A stretch of 30,671 bases of DNA from assembly GCA_036560485.1 (NCBI GenBank), contig DATBRC010000047.1:1-30671 (forward strand), given 5' to 3'. The stretch is from DATBRC01 sp036560485 (GTDB lineage: Bacteria > Pseudomonadota > Gammaproteobacteria > Burkholderiales > Burkholderiaceae_D). Positions 8,244 to 16,861 of the stretch are shown piece by piece. The position numbers and the translations under genes were made by a program. Numbering within the stretch: the stretch's first letter is position 1; the number at the start of each line of letters is the position of its first letter. The notes beneath the pieces were generated by a model. That model saw only the letters and a program-made list of their open reading frames with translations, did not search any database and was not told the origin of the DNA.

Positions 8244-11200
8244 TCAATATTCGAAGCTGACATTCTCTTTCTTCAACCACTCGCACAACTTCAAAAACAA
8301 CGCATCATCCGCCCGTACACGCCATGCATCGGGCAATCTGATCTCTCCCATCACATCATTCTTCGTGTACTGCAAAATAATTGGGCATGCTGCTTCGGCT
8401 TGTTGAAATGGTTCGATCAATTCCCGCAATTTCTTCGCATCTGCCTGGCCATTCATCGATAGCCGCAATGCTTTTCCATAGGACGCGCGCGCGGCCGCAA
8501 TATCCATCACCTTGTCTGCGGTAATGCGCAAACCGCCAGAGAAGCGATCTTCAGACACCTTGCCCTGCACTGCCAAAAATTCATCTTCCTTGAACAAGCG
8601 TTTGTTGGTGTCATACAGTTCGTTATAAACCGTCACATCAACAGTAGCACCACCATCATCCAACGTGACAATCATGATCCTGCCACGCTGTGTCATTTGC
8701 GAACGCAATGCCGAGATCACACCCGCAATCAATTTCGGCTCACGTGCCGGCGCAAGATCAGCGAGTTTAGTACGCGCGAATTTACGTGCTTCTTCTGCAT
8801 ATGCATGGAACAAATGGCCGGACAAATAAAAACCCAATGCCGATTTTTCTTCAGTGAGTTTTTGCTTTTCACTCCACGGCGCGGTCTTCACGTATTCCGG
8901 TTTGGTATCGAGATCGCTATCGGCGCCGCCGAACAAACTGACCTGATTGGCCGATGCTTCCGCTTGCTCCGCGCCTTCCATTGCGAGATTGACGGATGCC
9001 AGCAAAATGGCACGGTCGACATTGAAGCAATCGAATGCACCAGCCTTGATCAGTGAATCGATAGTACGCCGGTTGATCTGACGTTTATCGACACGCTTTG
9101 CAAAATCAAACAGATCAGTGAAAGGCCCTGACTGCCGTGCAGCGACAATCGCCTCAATCGCACTTTGGCCGGAGCCTTTTACAGCGCCAAGACCGTAGCG
9201 AATTTGCGTCGCCTTCTTGCCTGGCACACCCACTGGAATAAAACGATATTCGGATTGATTGATGTCCGGCGGCAGCAAGGTCAACTTGCAGACATCGATC
9301 GCATCTTCGACCAGAATCTTGATCTTGTCGGTATCATCCATTGCGAGCGACAAGTTGGCTGCCATGAATGCGGCCGGATGATGCGCTTTCAGATAGGCAG
9401 TGTGATACGACAGCAAAGCGTATGCAGCAGCGTGCGACTTGTTGAAGCCGTAGCCTGCAAACTTTTCCATCAAGTCGAAAATCTCGTCGGCCTTTGCTTC
9501 CGGCAAACCATCCTTTGCAGCGCCATTGCGGAAAATCTGGCGATGCTCGGCCATCTCTTCAGCTTTCTTCTTACCCATCGCCCGCCGCAGCAAATCCGCG
9601 CCGCCAAGCGAGTACCCGCCGACGACCTGCGCCATCTGCATCACCTGCTCCTGATACACCATGATGCCGTAGGTCTCCGACAAAATGCCTTCGGTACGCG
9701 GATCGGGATATTCGAAACGTTCACCGTGTTTGCGTTTGCAGAAATCGGGGATCAGGTCCATCGGACCCGGACGATACAATGCGACCAGCGCAATGATGTC
9801 TTCGAAGCGGTCGGGCCGCGCGTCTTTCAACATGCCTTGCATGCCGCGGCTTTCCAGCTGGAACACTGCAACCGTTTTTGCTTTCGTTAATAATTCATAC
9901 GACGCTTTGTCATTCAGCGGCAAAGTCTCCAAGCTGAAAGCGGCCATCGCCGGATCGAGCTGTTTGATATAGCGCACCGCACGATCGAGAATCGTCAGCG
10001 TGGTCAAACCCAAAAAGTCGAACTTGACCAGGCCGACCGCTTCCACATCGTCCTTGTCGTACTGCGACACCACGCCGGCATCGCCGCCTTGCGTGTACAG
10101 CGGACAGAAATCGGTCAGCTTGCCGGGTGCGATCAACACGCCACCGGCATGCATGCCGATGTTGCGCGCGATGCCTTCGACTTGCTGTGCGAGGTTCAAC
10201 AGTTGTTGCACTTCCTCTTCATTCTCCAAGCGTTCCGCAAGCAACGGCTCTTCCTTGATCGCATCAGCAATCGTCACCAACTTGCCGGGCTTGAATGGAA
10301 TCAGTTTGGAAATGCCATCGCAAAAGTTGTAGCCGAAATCGAGTACACGACCGACGTCACGCACCGCACCTTTGGCTGCCATCGTACCGAAAGTCGCGAT
10401 CTGCGACACCGCATCCTTGCCATAGCGCTCCTTCACATATTGAATGACGCGATCTCGACCTTCCTGACAAAAGTCGATATCGAAGTCAGGCATCGAAACG
10501 CGTTCAGGATTCAGGAAGCGCTCGAACAGCAGGTTGTATGCGAGCGGATCGAGGTCCGTGATCTTGAGCGAATACGCGACCAGCGAGCCTGCACCTGAAC
10601 CGCGACCCGGCCCGACCGGCACTCCGTTATTTTTTGCCCACTGAATAAAGTCCGCCACGATCAGGAAGTAACCCGGGAAACCCATCTTGATGATGGTGTC
10701 GGTTTCAAATTTCAAGCGTGCTTCGTAACGCGGGCGCACCTCTTCGCGTTTGGCAACATCAGGATAAAGCTGCACCAATCGCTCCACCAACCCGATCTGG
10801 GCCTGCCGCTCCAGAAAGTGATCCAGCGACATGCCGTCCGGTGTCGGAAACAGGGGCAACTTCGGCTTGCCCAGTTCCAGCGTCAGGTTGCAACGCTTGG
10901 CAATCTCGATCGAGTTCTGCAATGCTGCCGGCATGTCGGCAAACAGCGCAGCCATCTCGGCTTGCGTCTTGAAACACTGCTGCTCGTTAAAGCGTTTGAC
11001 GCGGCGTGCGTTGGCAAGGATCTCACCTTCTGCAATACAAGTGCGCGCTTCATGCGCGGTAAATTCTTCAGGTGACAGAAACTGGATTGGATGTGTCGCA
11101 ACTACCGGCAATCCCAGCTTGGCAGCCAGCGCCGTAGCTTGGCGCAAGTGAGGCTCCATGTTGGGCTGTCCAGCGCGCTGCACTTCGATATAAAAATGAT

Positions 11201-11696
11201 TCGGAAAAATACGCGCCCAGCGTTGCGCGTTGCGTTCAGCCGACGCCACATTACCATTATCAATCGCAATGCCGATGTCACCAAAATGCGCACCGGATAG
11301 TGCAATCAAACCACCTTGTGGTTGCAATGCTTCCAACCATTCGGCACGAATTTCAGCACGCCCGCGATGCAAATTGGTCAGCCACGCTTTCGATAGCAAT
11401 TCGCACAACTGTAGATATCCGGCACGGTTTTTTACCAGCAATAACAGACGCGATGGCTTGTCGCGATCATCGTCATTGGTGATCCAGACGTCGCAACCGG
11501 CGATCGGCTTGACGCCTTTGCCACGTGCTGCCTTGTAAAACTTCACCATGCCAAACAAATTGGCTAGGTCAGTGACGGCAAGTGCAGGCTGAAGGTCTTT
11601 GGCCGCCGCCTTGACGGCATCATCGATGCGCACAAGGCCATCGACAATCGAGTACTCGGAATGGAGACGGAGATGAATAAATTGCGGAGAAGTCAT
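8244..11696 (-). CDS. dnaE: DNA polymerase III alpha subunit
   Basis: 1150 residues, close to the 1160 of E. coli DnaE. Domains in order: PHP domain (FIHLRLHSEYSIVDGLVR near residue 6), palm with GPGRGSGAGSLVAY (362-375), catalytic aspartates in PDFDIDF (D404, D406) and KFDFLGL (D560), the thumb/fingers region with YRPGPMDLIP, a helix-hairpin-helix part, and a C-terminal OB-fold (GVISALRSQMTQRGRIMIV). It is the replicative polymerase subunit of the holoenzyme. The PHP domain lacks part of the ideal metal-ligand set of proofreading PHP enzymes, as in other proteobacterial DnaE. It is divergent from trhO across a 106-base gap and has no operon partner here. Confidence 0.98.
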   Translation of the reverse strand: MTSPQFIHLRLHSEYSIVDGLVRIDDAVKAAAKDLQPALAVTDLANLFGMVKFYKAARGKGVKPIAGCDVWITNDDDRDKPSRLLLLVKNRAGYLQLCELLSKAWLTNLHRGRAEIRAEWLEALQPQGGLIALSGAHFGDIGIAIDNGNVASAERNAQRWARIFPNHFYIEVQRAGQPNMEPHLRQATALAAKLGLPVVATHPIQFLSPEEFTAHEARTCIAEGEILANARRVKRFNEQQCFKTQAEMAALFADMPAALQNSIEIAKRCNLTLELGKPKLPLFPTPDGMSLDHFLERQAQIGLVERLVQLYPDVAKREEVRPRYEARLKFETDTIIKMGFPGYFLIVADFIQWAKNNGVPVGPGRGSGAGSLVAYSLKITDLDPLAYNLLFERFLNPERVSMPDFDIDFCQEGRDRVIQYVKERYGKDAVSQIATFGTMAAKGAVRDVGRVLDFGYNFCDGISKLIPFKPGKLVTIADAIKEEPLLAERLENEEEVQQLLNLAQQVEGIARNIGMHAGGVLIAPGKLTDFCPLYTQGGDAGVVSQYDKDDVEAVGLVKFDFLGLTTLTILDRAVRYIKQLDPAMAAFSLETLPLNDKASYELLTKAKTVAVFQLESRGMQGMLKDARPDRFEDIIALVALYRPGPMDLIPDFCKRKHGERFEYPDPRTEGILSETYGIMVYQEQVMQMAQVVGGYSLGGADLLRRAMGKKKAEEMAEHRQIFRNGAAKDGLPEAKADEIFDLMEKFAGYGFNKSHAAAYALLSYHTAYLKAHHPAAFMAANLSLAMDDTDKIKILVEDAIDVCKLTLLPPDINQSEYRFIPVGVPGKKATQIRYGLGAVKGSGQSAIEAIVAARQSGPFTDLFDFAKRVDKRQINRRTIDSLIKAGAFDCFNVDRAILLASVNLAMEGAEQAEASANQVSLFGGADSDLDTKPEYVKTAPWSEKQKLTEEKSALGFYLSGHLFHAYAEEARKFARTKLADLAPAREPKLIAGVISALRSQMTQRGRIMIVTLDDGGATVDVTVYNELYDTNKRLFKEDEFLAVQGKVSEDRFSGGLRITADKVMDIAAARASYGKALRLSMNGQADAKKLRELIEPFQQAEAACPIILQYTKNDVMGEIRLPDAWRVRADDALFLKLCEWLKKENVSFEY

Positions 11697-11737
11697 TGCC
11701 GTATTTTAACCCGTCAAAACGTTGTGGCGTGTTGGAT

Positions 11738-11766
11738 TTCGCAATGGACTTACACAAGTTTATAAT
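11738..11766 (+). promoter_or_regulatory. Candidate sigma-70 promoter of trhO
   Basis: A perfect -10 TATAAT at 11761-11766 is preceded, with a 17-base gap, by TTCGCA (11738-11743), which matches four of six -35 consensus bases. Transcription would begin about 30 bases before the trhO ATG. It lies in the short divergent space between dnaE and trhO. Confidence 0.55.
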
Positions 11767-11802
11767 GTAGGCAAATCAACGACTTAGTAACAATTGTCTT
11801 TT

Positions 11803-12669
11803 ATGCAGCTCCCTCAATCTTACGTAAATATTGCAGCCTACAAATTCATCACTTTTGATGATACGGAAGCCAAGCGCCCGCAATTTCTGGCTTTATGCAA
11901 CAAGCTCGGCCTGAAAGGCACGATCTTGCTGACGCCGGAAGGAATCAATTTATTCCTGGCTGGTTTGCGTGAACCAATCGATCAATTTCTGGCTTGGTTA
12001 CGATCTGATCCTCGCTTTGCCGATATTCCGGTCAAAGAAAGTTATTCTGAAGAGCAACCGTTCGGCAAGATGCTAGTCAAACTCAAGCGTGAAATCATCA
12101 CGATGAAAAATCCGTTGATCCAGCCGGAAAAAGGCCGGGCGCCAGCAGTCGTAGCAAAAACGCTCAAGCGCTGGCTGGACCAAGGGCATGATGATGCAGG
12201 CAAGCCGGTCGTGATGGTGGAAACCCGCAATGATTTTGAAGTCGATGTCGGTACGTTTGAAAACACAATCGACTATCGCATCAAAAAATTCAGCGAATTC
12301 TCTGACGTGATCGCGCAGCACAAGGATGAACTCAACGACAAGACGATCGTCACGTTTTGCACCGGCGGCATTCGCTGCGAAAAAGCCGCGATCCACATGA
12401 AAAACGTCGGCTTCGACAGCGTGTATCAGCTCGATGGCGGGATTTTGAAATACTTTGAGGAAGTGGGCGGCGCGCACTATACCGGCGATTGCTTCGTGTT
12501 TGACTATCGTACTGCGTTGAATCCGAATCTGGAACCGACAGAGACGGCGCAGTGCGAAGTGTGTGATGCCATCGTGACGCCGCGTGAGCAATTATCGCCG
12601 TTTTATGTGGCGGGGAAATCTTGCCCGCATTGCACAACAGTTGAAATAAATGAAAATCAAACCGCCTGA
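11803..12669 (+). CDS. trhO: tRNA uridine 5-hydroxylase, rhodanese family (TrhO/YceA)
   Basis: 288 residues from the ATG at 11803; a TTG three codons earlier is possible, and neither has a strong ribosome-binding site. It has the N-terminal acylphosphatase-like part (KGTILLTPEGINLFLAG) and a rhodanese domain whose active-site loop is FCTGGIRCEKA, identical in form to TrhO enzymes. A C-terminal Cys-rich segment follows (CEVCD ... CPHC). TrhO performs oxygen-dependent 5-hydroxylation of wobble U34 in a set of tRNAs, the first step toward 5-methoxyuridine-type modifications. It appears to be a monocistronic unit, divergent from dnaE and followed by the TPR-kinase pair after 84 bases. Confidence 0.93.
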   Translation: MQLPQSYVNIAAYKFITFDDTEAKRPQFLALCNKLGLKGTILLTPEGINLFLAGLREPIDQFLAWLRSDPRFADIPVKESYSEEQPFGKMLVKLKREIITMKNPLIQPEKGRAPAVVAKTLKRWLDQGHDDAGKPVVMVETRNDFEVDVGTFENTIDYRIKKFSEFSDVIAQHKDELNDKTIVTFCTGGIRCEKAAIHMKNVGFDSVYQLDGGILKYFEEVGGAHYTGDCFVFDYRTALNPNLEPTETAQCEVCDAIVTPREQLSPFYVAGKSCPHCTTVEINENQTA

Positions 12670-12753
12670 GATTTTCTGACTCTTCTTTGATGTAATCTAG
12701 AATTCATGCTTTAACTGAGTCAATAACGGCATCACTGCCTATGGGATAAATCA

Positions 12754-13515
12754 ATGCCAATCGTCGGTCTCGGTCTCCACATATTCGTTGCGCTATTCTT
12801 CGCCATTCATGCGGTGCGCACCGGTCAGCCGTTGTACTGGCTGCTGATCCTGTTCTCATTCCCGCTGTTGGGCAGCATCGCTTATTTCCTCGTCGTTTTC
12901 CTGCCGAGTTCCCGTATTGAACGCGGTGCCAAGAGTGTCGTCAGGGCTGCTGTGAAAGCGCTCGATCCGTCACGCGAGCTGCGCGATGCGCGTGATGCAT
13001 TTGAGTACACGCCGACAGCGCAAAACCAGATGCGTCTGGCTGCGGCGCTATTGGAAGCGGGCCAGGTCGATGAAGCAGCCGATAACTATGAAGCTTGCCT
13101 GAAAGGGCCGTTTGCAACCGATATGGAAATCCGCTTCGGTGCAGCGCGAGCCTGCATGGAAAGCAAACGCTTTGCACAGGCAATTTCACATCTGCAAACG
13201 ATTCGCGCCGGTGCGCCGACATTCCGTGTCGAGCAAGTTTCCATTCTGCTGGCGCGCGCATTCGGTGCTGCGGGTCGCAATGCCGAAGCGAAGTCAGAAT
13301 TCGAATCCGTCGTTGAACGCTTCGGCAGTTTTGAAGCACGCGCGGAATATGCGATCTGGGCGGCATCGACTGGCGACAGGGAAACGTTGACTCGCTTGAA
13401 AACAGAAATCGACCAAACAACCAAGCGCTGGGGCCGCAATACCCGCGAACTCAACGCGCCGCTTCTGCGCCGATTGTCCGCCGCATTGGATGCTGCCGGA
13501 AAAGGCACCGCATGA
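12754..13515 (+). CDS. Membrane-anchored tetratricopeptide-repeat protein
   Basis: 253 residues. Two hydrophobic segments at the N-terminus (about residues 3-20 and 27-50, with PLLGSIAYFLVVFLPSS) resemble the short membrane module seen at the start of cardiolipin-synthase-like and related proteins. The remainder is helical, with TPR-like units (RLAAALLEAGQVDEAADNYEACL, then RFGAARACMESKRFAQAISHLQ). The C-terminus would be cytoplasmic and act as a protein-interaction scaffold. The stop codon overlaps the start of the kinase gene by 4 bases (ATGA), so the two are translationally coupled, and the TPR protein is a plausible kinase partner or substrate. No enzymatic motif is seen. Confidence 0.75.
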   Translation: MPIVGLGLHIFVALFFAIHAVRTGQPLYWLLILFSFPLLGSIAYFLVVFLPSSRIERGAKSVVRAAVKALDPSRELRDARDAFEYTPTAQNQMRLAAALLEAGQVDEAADNYEACLKGPFATDMEIRFGAARACMESKRFAQAISHLQTIRAGAPTFRVEQVSILLARAFGAAGRNAEAKSEFESVVERFGSFEARAEYAIWAASTGDRETLTRLKTEIDQTTKRWGRNTRELNAPLLRRLSAALDAAGKGTA

Positions 13516-14840
13516 GTACCACAACACAACCCCGTTCCATGCCGGATCGGATCGGCAAATATCGTATCGAGAAAGAGCTCGGCCGCGGCGCGACCAGCGT
13601 CGTCTATCTGGCGCACGATTCCTTTCTGAAGAAACCGGTTGCAGTCAAGGTTGCCGACGGTTCATTGATTGCCGATGCAAAGCATGCCAGCCGCTTGCGC
13701 TATTTTTTGCAAACGGAGGCTGCGTTGGTCGGGCGCTTCAAGCATCCGCACATTGTGGCGTTGCTCGATGCCGAGATTGATGCCGAGCGGCCTTACATCG
13801 TGATGGAATATATCGATGGCGTTTCGCTCGATGCACATGCGACGCCGGACACATTGTTGCCTGTCCCGGAAGTACTGGACCTGGTATTTCAATGCTGCAG
13901 CGCGTTGGAGTATGCGTTGCAACTGGGATTGATCCATCGCGATATCAAACCTGCCAACATGTTGCGGCCGACAGACGGCGGACTCAAGCTGACCGATTTC
14001 GGCACTGCGCAGGCATCCACTTCCGAGCGTACGCAAGTCAGCGGCATGGTTGGCTCACCTGCATATATGTCGCCCGAACAGATTCGTGAAGACAAGCTGA
14101 CTGCGCAATCGGATATGTTCTCGCTCGGCGTTGTGATGTATCAATTGCTGACCGGCTCGCTGCCCTTCCAGGCGGACACGGATTTTGCGGTGATCTACAA
14201 AATCAATTATGAAGAGCCACAATCGCTGACGCAGCGCAGGCCCGGCCTCAGTCGCGAGCTCAATGCAATCGTATCGAAAGCATTGTCGAAAAAACCGGAA
14301 GACCGCTTTGCCAGCTGGGGCGAATTCGCCGAAGCGATTTCTTCAATTTGTCAGAATCTATCTACGACTGATTCGAAGCCGCAGAGCGCCAAACTGTATC
14401 GCGCATTACGTGGTAATGCATTCCTCTCCGCCTTTCCCGATGCGTCGATTTGGGAAGTACTGAATCTGGGCGTCCCGTATCACATACACAAAGACGCGGT
14501 GTTCATGCGCGAGAGAACGGCGGGTGCTTCGTTTTATATCCTGCTCGAAGGCGAAGTATCGATTTCGCGCAACGGAAGAGAAATCGCGCGCGTGAAACCA
14601 GGCGAAACATTAGGCGAAATGATTTATCTCAATCCATCGCCACCGATGCGCACTGCCACCGCAACTGCAACGACTGAATTAATGGTCCTGAAAATAAAGT
14701 GCTCGTCATTGCGCAATGCGAATGAGTCGTTGCAAGGATACTTCGACCGCGCTTTTATTCGCCTGTTGGTAGATCGTCTGGCGAATGCAAGCCGTCGTTT
14801 GGCGACACTGGATGATGAGACTTTTATTCAAATCGGCTAA
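13512..14840 (+). CDS. Ser/Thr protein kinase with C-terminal cyclic-nucleotide-binding domain
   Basis: 442 residues. The Hanks-type kinase domain covers about 14-280: glycine loop GRGATSVVY (24-32), lysine K46 in VAVKV, helix-C glutamate near E69, catalytic loop HRDIKPAN (142-149), DFG (162-164), and the activation-segment end AYMSPEQ (184-190). All catalytic residues are present, so it should be active. Residues 300-420 form a cNMP-type beta-roll: FYILLEGEVSISRNG and a binding-cassette-like GETLGEM with E369, then R380 before TATAT. This suggests control by cAMP or cGMP. No transmembrane segment follows the kinase, unlike PknB types. It is coupled to the upstream TPR protein and ends before a strong terminator. 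Confidence 0.9.
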   Translation: MSTTTQPRSMPDRIGKYRIEKELGRGATSVVYLAHDSFLKKPVAVKVADGSLIADAKHASRLRYFLQTEAALVGRFKHPHIVALLDAEIDAERPYIVMEYIDGVSLDAHATPDTLLPVPEVLDLVFQCCSALEYALQLGLIHRDIKPANMLRPTDGGLKLTDFGTAQASTSERTQVSGMVGSPAYMSPEQIREDKLTAQSDMFSLGVVMYQLLTGSLPFQADTDFAVIYKINYEEPQSLTQRRPGLSRELNAIVSKALSKKPEDRFASWGEFAEAISSICQNLSTTDSKPQSAKLYRALRGNAFLSAFPDASIWEVLNLGVPYHIHKDAVFMRERTAGASFYILLEGEVSISRNGREIARVKPGETLGEMIYLNPSPPMRTATATATTELMVLKIKCSSLRNANESLQGYFDRAFIRLLVDRLANASRRLATLDDETFIQIG

Positions 14841-14854
14841 ACATCCACTCATGA

Positions 14855-14884
14855 AAAAGGCCCGCAAAAATCGACGGGCCTTTT
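14855..14884. terminator. Bidirectional Rho-independent terminator
   Basis: Arms AAAAGGCCCG (14855-14864) and CGGGCCTTTT (14875-14884) form a perfect 10-pair stem around a 10-base loop, with T-runs reading out on both strands. It lies 14 bases after the kinase stop and 56 bases past the stop of the convergent flavodoxin-like gene, so it can end both transcripts. Confidence 0.88.
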
Positions 14885-14940
14885 AACTCACAAATACAAA
14901 ATTGGAAAAAGTCAGGCTTGTATCGCCGAGCCTTCCCTTC

Positions 14941-15513
14941 TTATTTCTTGAACTTGGCTGCGGTCTCTGCAACACGTTTTCCGAATAATTTTGCTGTTTC
15001 CAAATCGCCAGGCAATGGCCCCTCCTCTGGTGAGGAATCGGAAGGGCTCTGCGACATCGCGCCGCTAAACGAACCAACATAATTAATATCATTACGTTGT
15101 GCCGCTTTTGAATTGGATGGCATCAAACCGGTGCCGACCCAAATCATGCTGTGCTGCATACCGAGTGTAAACATGTAGTGCAACGTGGATAGTTTGTCGC
15201 CATTCATCGTTGCAGAATTGGTGAAGCCGGCAACCACCTTGTCTTTCCATGCCTGTGTAAACCATGGCTTGGACGAAGCATCGGCAAATTTCTTGAACTG
15301 CCACGAGACTGTTCCCATGTATGTTGGCGAACCAAAAATGATGGCGTCCGCCGCGTTTAAAGTCGCCCAGGCCGCATCATTGATATTTCCCTCGGCGTCG
15401 ATTGCAATTAAATCGGCGGCTGCATTGGCGGAGACGACACCCGCATGGACAGCTTCTGCCTGCTTTTTGGTATGGCCGTAACCTGAGTGGTAAACGATAG
15501 CAACTTTAGACAT
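14941..15513 (-). CDS. Flavodoxin-like NAD(P)H-dependent FMN oxidoreductase (WrbA-like)
   Basis: 190 residues from the ATG at 15513, chosen because AGGGGGAAATC immediately precedes it and the flavodoxin fold starts directly with MSKVAIVYHSGYGHTKKQ. The loop HSGYGHT (9-15) is the FMN-phosphate site, and FGSPTYMGTVSWQFKKF is the second flavin loop typical of the WrbA/flavodoxin superfamily. The family commonly carries out two-electron quinone reduction or electron transfer in the cytoplasm. It is the last gene of a minus-strand set after a DoxX-family and a pirin gene, suggesting a shared electrophile or oxidative stress function. WrbA itself is only one possible orthologue, so no symbol is given. 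Confidence 0.8.
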   Translation of the reverse strand: MSKVAIVYHSGYGHTKKQAEAVHAGVVSANAAADLIAIDAEGNINDAAWATLNAADAIIFGSPTYMGTVSWQFKKFADASSKPWFTQAWKDKVVAGFTNSATMNGDKLSTLHYMFTLGMQHSMIWVGTGLMPSNSKAAQRNDINYVGSFSGAMSQSPSDSSPEEGPLPGDLETAKLFGKRVAETAAKFKK

Positions 15514-15592
15514 GATTTCCCCCTGTGATTGAAGTGCTAATTGAAAGTGCATTGAACAAGTTGGATTGGATCCACCCGTTCCGGTTTAAAAC

Positions 15593-16000
15593 TTATGTAT
15601 TACGACGGCCATCCAGACTCCATGCTCCTGGACCAAAAGCAAATACATGCAACATGCCGCCCATGATCGACACATTTTTCAGAAAGTGAATCATCTGGTT
15701 TTGTGCTTCGCCTGGGTTATGCGATGTTGTATGAAATACCAACGTGACCGGTATCAGCCACAGGAAAAACGCCAACGCGACCCAACGCGTTTGCCATCCG
15801 ACGACAAGCAATAACCCGCCGCCCAATTCCATCGCAATCGTCAAGACCAACAACAGACTGGCGAATGGCAATCCCATGCTTGTCATGTAAGCGGCCGTTC
15901 CATCAAATCCACCGATCTTGTTAAAGCCGGACAGCACAAAAATCAGCGCCAGCAGAATGCGTCCCGCCAGTGCAGTCGCGTTTTGTAAATTTTGGTTCAT
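15593..16000 (-). CDS. DoxX family membrane protein
   Basis: 135 residues. Four hydrophobic segments are visible, beginning with AGRILLALIFVLSGFNKIGG, which is the DoxX start signature. LLVLTIAMELGGGLLLVVGW and a WLIPVTLVFHT segment follow. Two adjacent ATGs (16003 and 16000) follow AAGGGGAAAA; the second has the better spacing and is used here. DoxX proteins are small inner-membrane proteins linked to redox homeostasis or quinone/thiol metabolism in several bacteria; the molecular activity of this one is not established. It lies between pirin and flavodoxin-like genes with gaps of 50 and 79 bases, likely one transcript. Confidence 0.87.
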   Translation of the reverse strand: MNQNLQNATALAGRILLALIFVLSGFNKIGGFDGTAAYMTSMGLPFASLLLVLTIAMELGGGLLLVVGWQTRWVALAFFLWLIPVTLVFHTTSHNPGEAQNQMIHFLKNVSIMGGMLHVFAFGPGAWSLDGRRNT

Positions 16001-16050
16001 CATTTTTCCCCTTGAAAAATTAATCATCGTTGCAACTCATTGCATGCACA

Positions 16051-16749
16051 TCAAACAAGGTCGAACACAAGCACCTCTGCTTGTTGCCCATCCTTTATTT
16101 CTATTTCAGTTTCATCTACCACTCTCAAGCCATCACCGGCCTTCAATACCTTGCCATTCACATTGACCTGGCCGCGTGCAACATGCAGATAGCCCAAATG
16201 TCCTGCAGCAAGCGGAAAGCTTGCGTGTTCCGCACCGTCCAGCAATCCGGCATAGACCTTTGCATCTTGATGAATCGTGACCGAACCATCCCGTCCGTCC
16301 GGGCTGGCAATCAGGCGCAACTTGCCGCGCTTTTCTGTGTCATCAAAATTCTTTTCTTCGTAGCTTGGCGTTACACCGGTCACATTTGGCTCGATCCATA
16401 TTTGCAGCAAATGCGTCGGCGTGTCGTTCGATGGATTGAATTCCGAATGCATGATTCCCTTGCCGGCACTCATGCGTTGCACATTACCGGGACGAATGAT
16501 GCTGCCATTCCCCATACTGTCTTTATGCGCGATGCCGCCTTCCAGTACATAAGTAATGATTTCCATGTCACGATGACCATGCGTGCCAAAACCTTTAGCC
16601 GGTTCAATACGGTCGTCATTAATCACGCGCAACGGACCAAAACCCATATGCTGGGGATCGTAGTACTCGCCAAATGAGAAGCTGTGATAGGTGTCCAGCC
16701 AGCCCATATTGACGTGGCCGCGCTCTTCACTTTTACGTAATTCAATCAT
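16051..16749 (-). CDS. Pirin family bicupin protein (YhhW-like)
   Basis: 232 residues from the ATG at 16749, set by AAGGAG six bases upstream. The N-terminal cupin carries the pirin metal site: H57 and H59 in FGTHGHRDMEI, and H101 with E103 in GKGIMHSEFN. The typical line VLEGGIAHKDSMGNGSIIRPG lies between. Pirins bind Fe(II), and bacterial homologues such as E. coli YhhW show quercetin 2,3-dioxygenase activity in vitro; the physiological substrate is usually unknown. It is the first gene of the minus-strand redox set and is divergent from a LysR regulator across 112 bases holding two LysR-type half-palindromes, so LysR control is inferred. Confidence 0.9.
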   Translation of the reverse strand: MIELRKSEERGHVNMGWLDTYHSFSFGEYYDPQHMGFGPLRVINDDRIEPAKGFGTHGHRDMEIITYVLEGGIAHKDSMGNGSIIRPGNVQRMSAGKGIMHSEFNPSNDTPTHLLQIWIEPNVTGVTPSYEEKNFDDTEKRGKLRLIASPDGRDGSVTIHQDAKVYAGLLDGAEHASFPLAAGHLGYLHVARGQVNVNGKVLKAGDGLRVVDETEIEIKDGQQAEVLVFDLV

Positions 16750-16839
16750 TTTGTACTCCTTTTCCATCAATTTTTTGAATATGTAGTGCACTATAAACGT
16801 TCATGAAACTGAAAAACAGGGCATAATTTCAGACAAATC

Positions 16840-16856
16840 ATTCAATATTTTTGAAT
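16840..16856. promoter_or_regulatory. LysR-type operator (T-N11-A inverted repeat)
   Basis: ATTCAA and TTGAAT are perfect arms separated by TATTT, five bases before the lysR-like start codon. The core TTCAA-N5-TTGAA fits the LysR T-N11-A rule. A weaker related element, TCAA-N4-TTGA, lies at 16767-16778 near the pirin start. Autoregulation plus control of the divergent redox genes is inferred. Confidence 0.5.
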
Positions 16857-16861
16857 AAGAT

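Noticed and set aside
9165..9890. A 241-codon plus-strand open frame opposite dnaE
   Set aside because: It lies wholly inside dnaE, has no recognisable domain, and its composition follows from the complement of DnaE codons.
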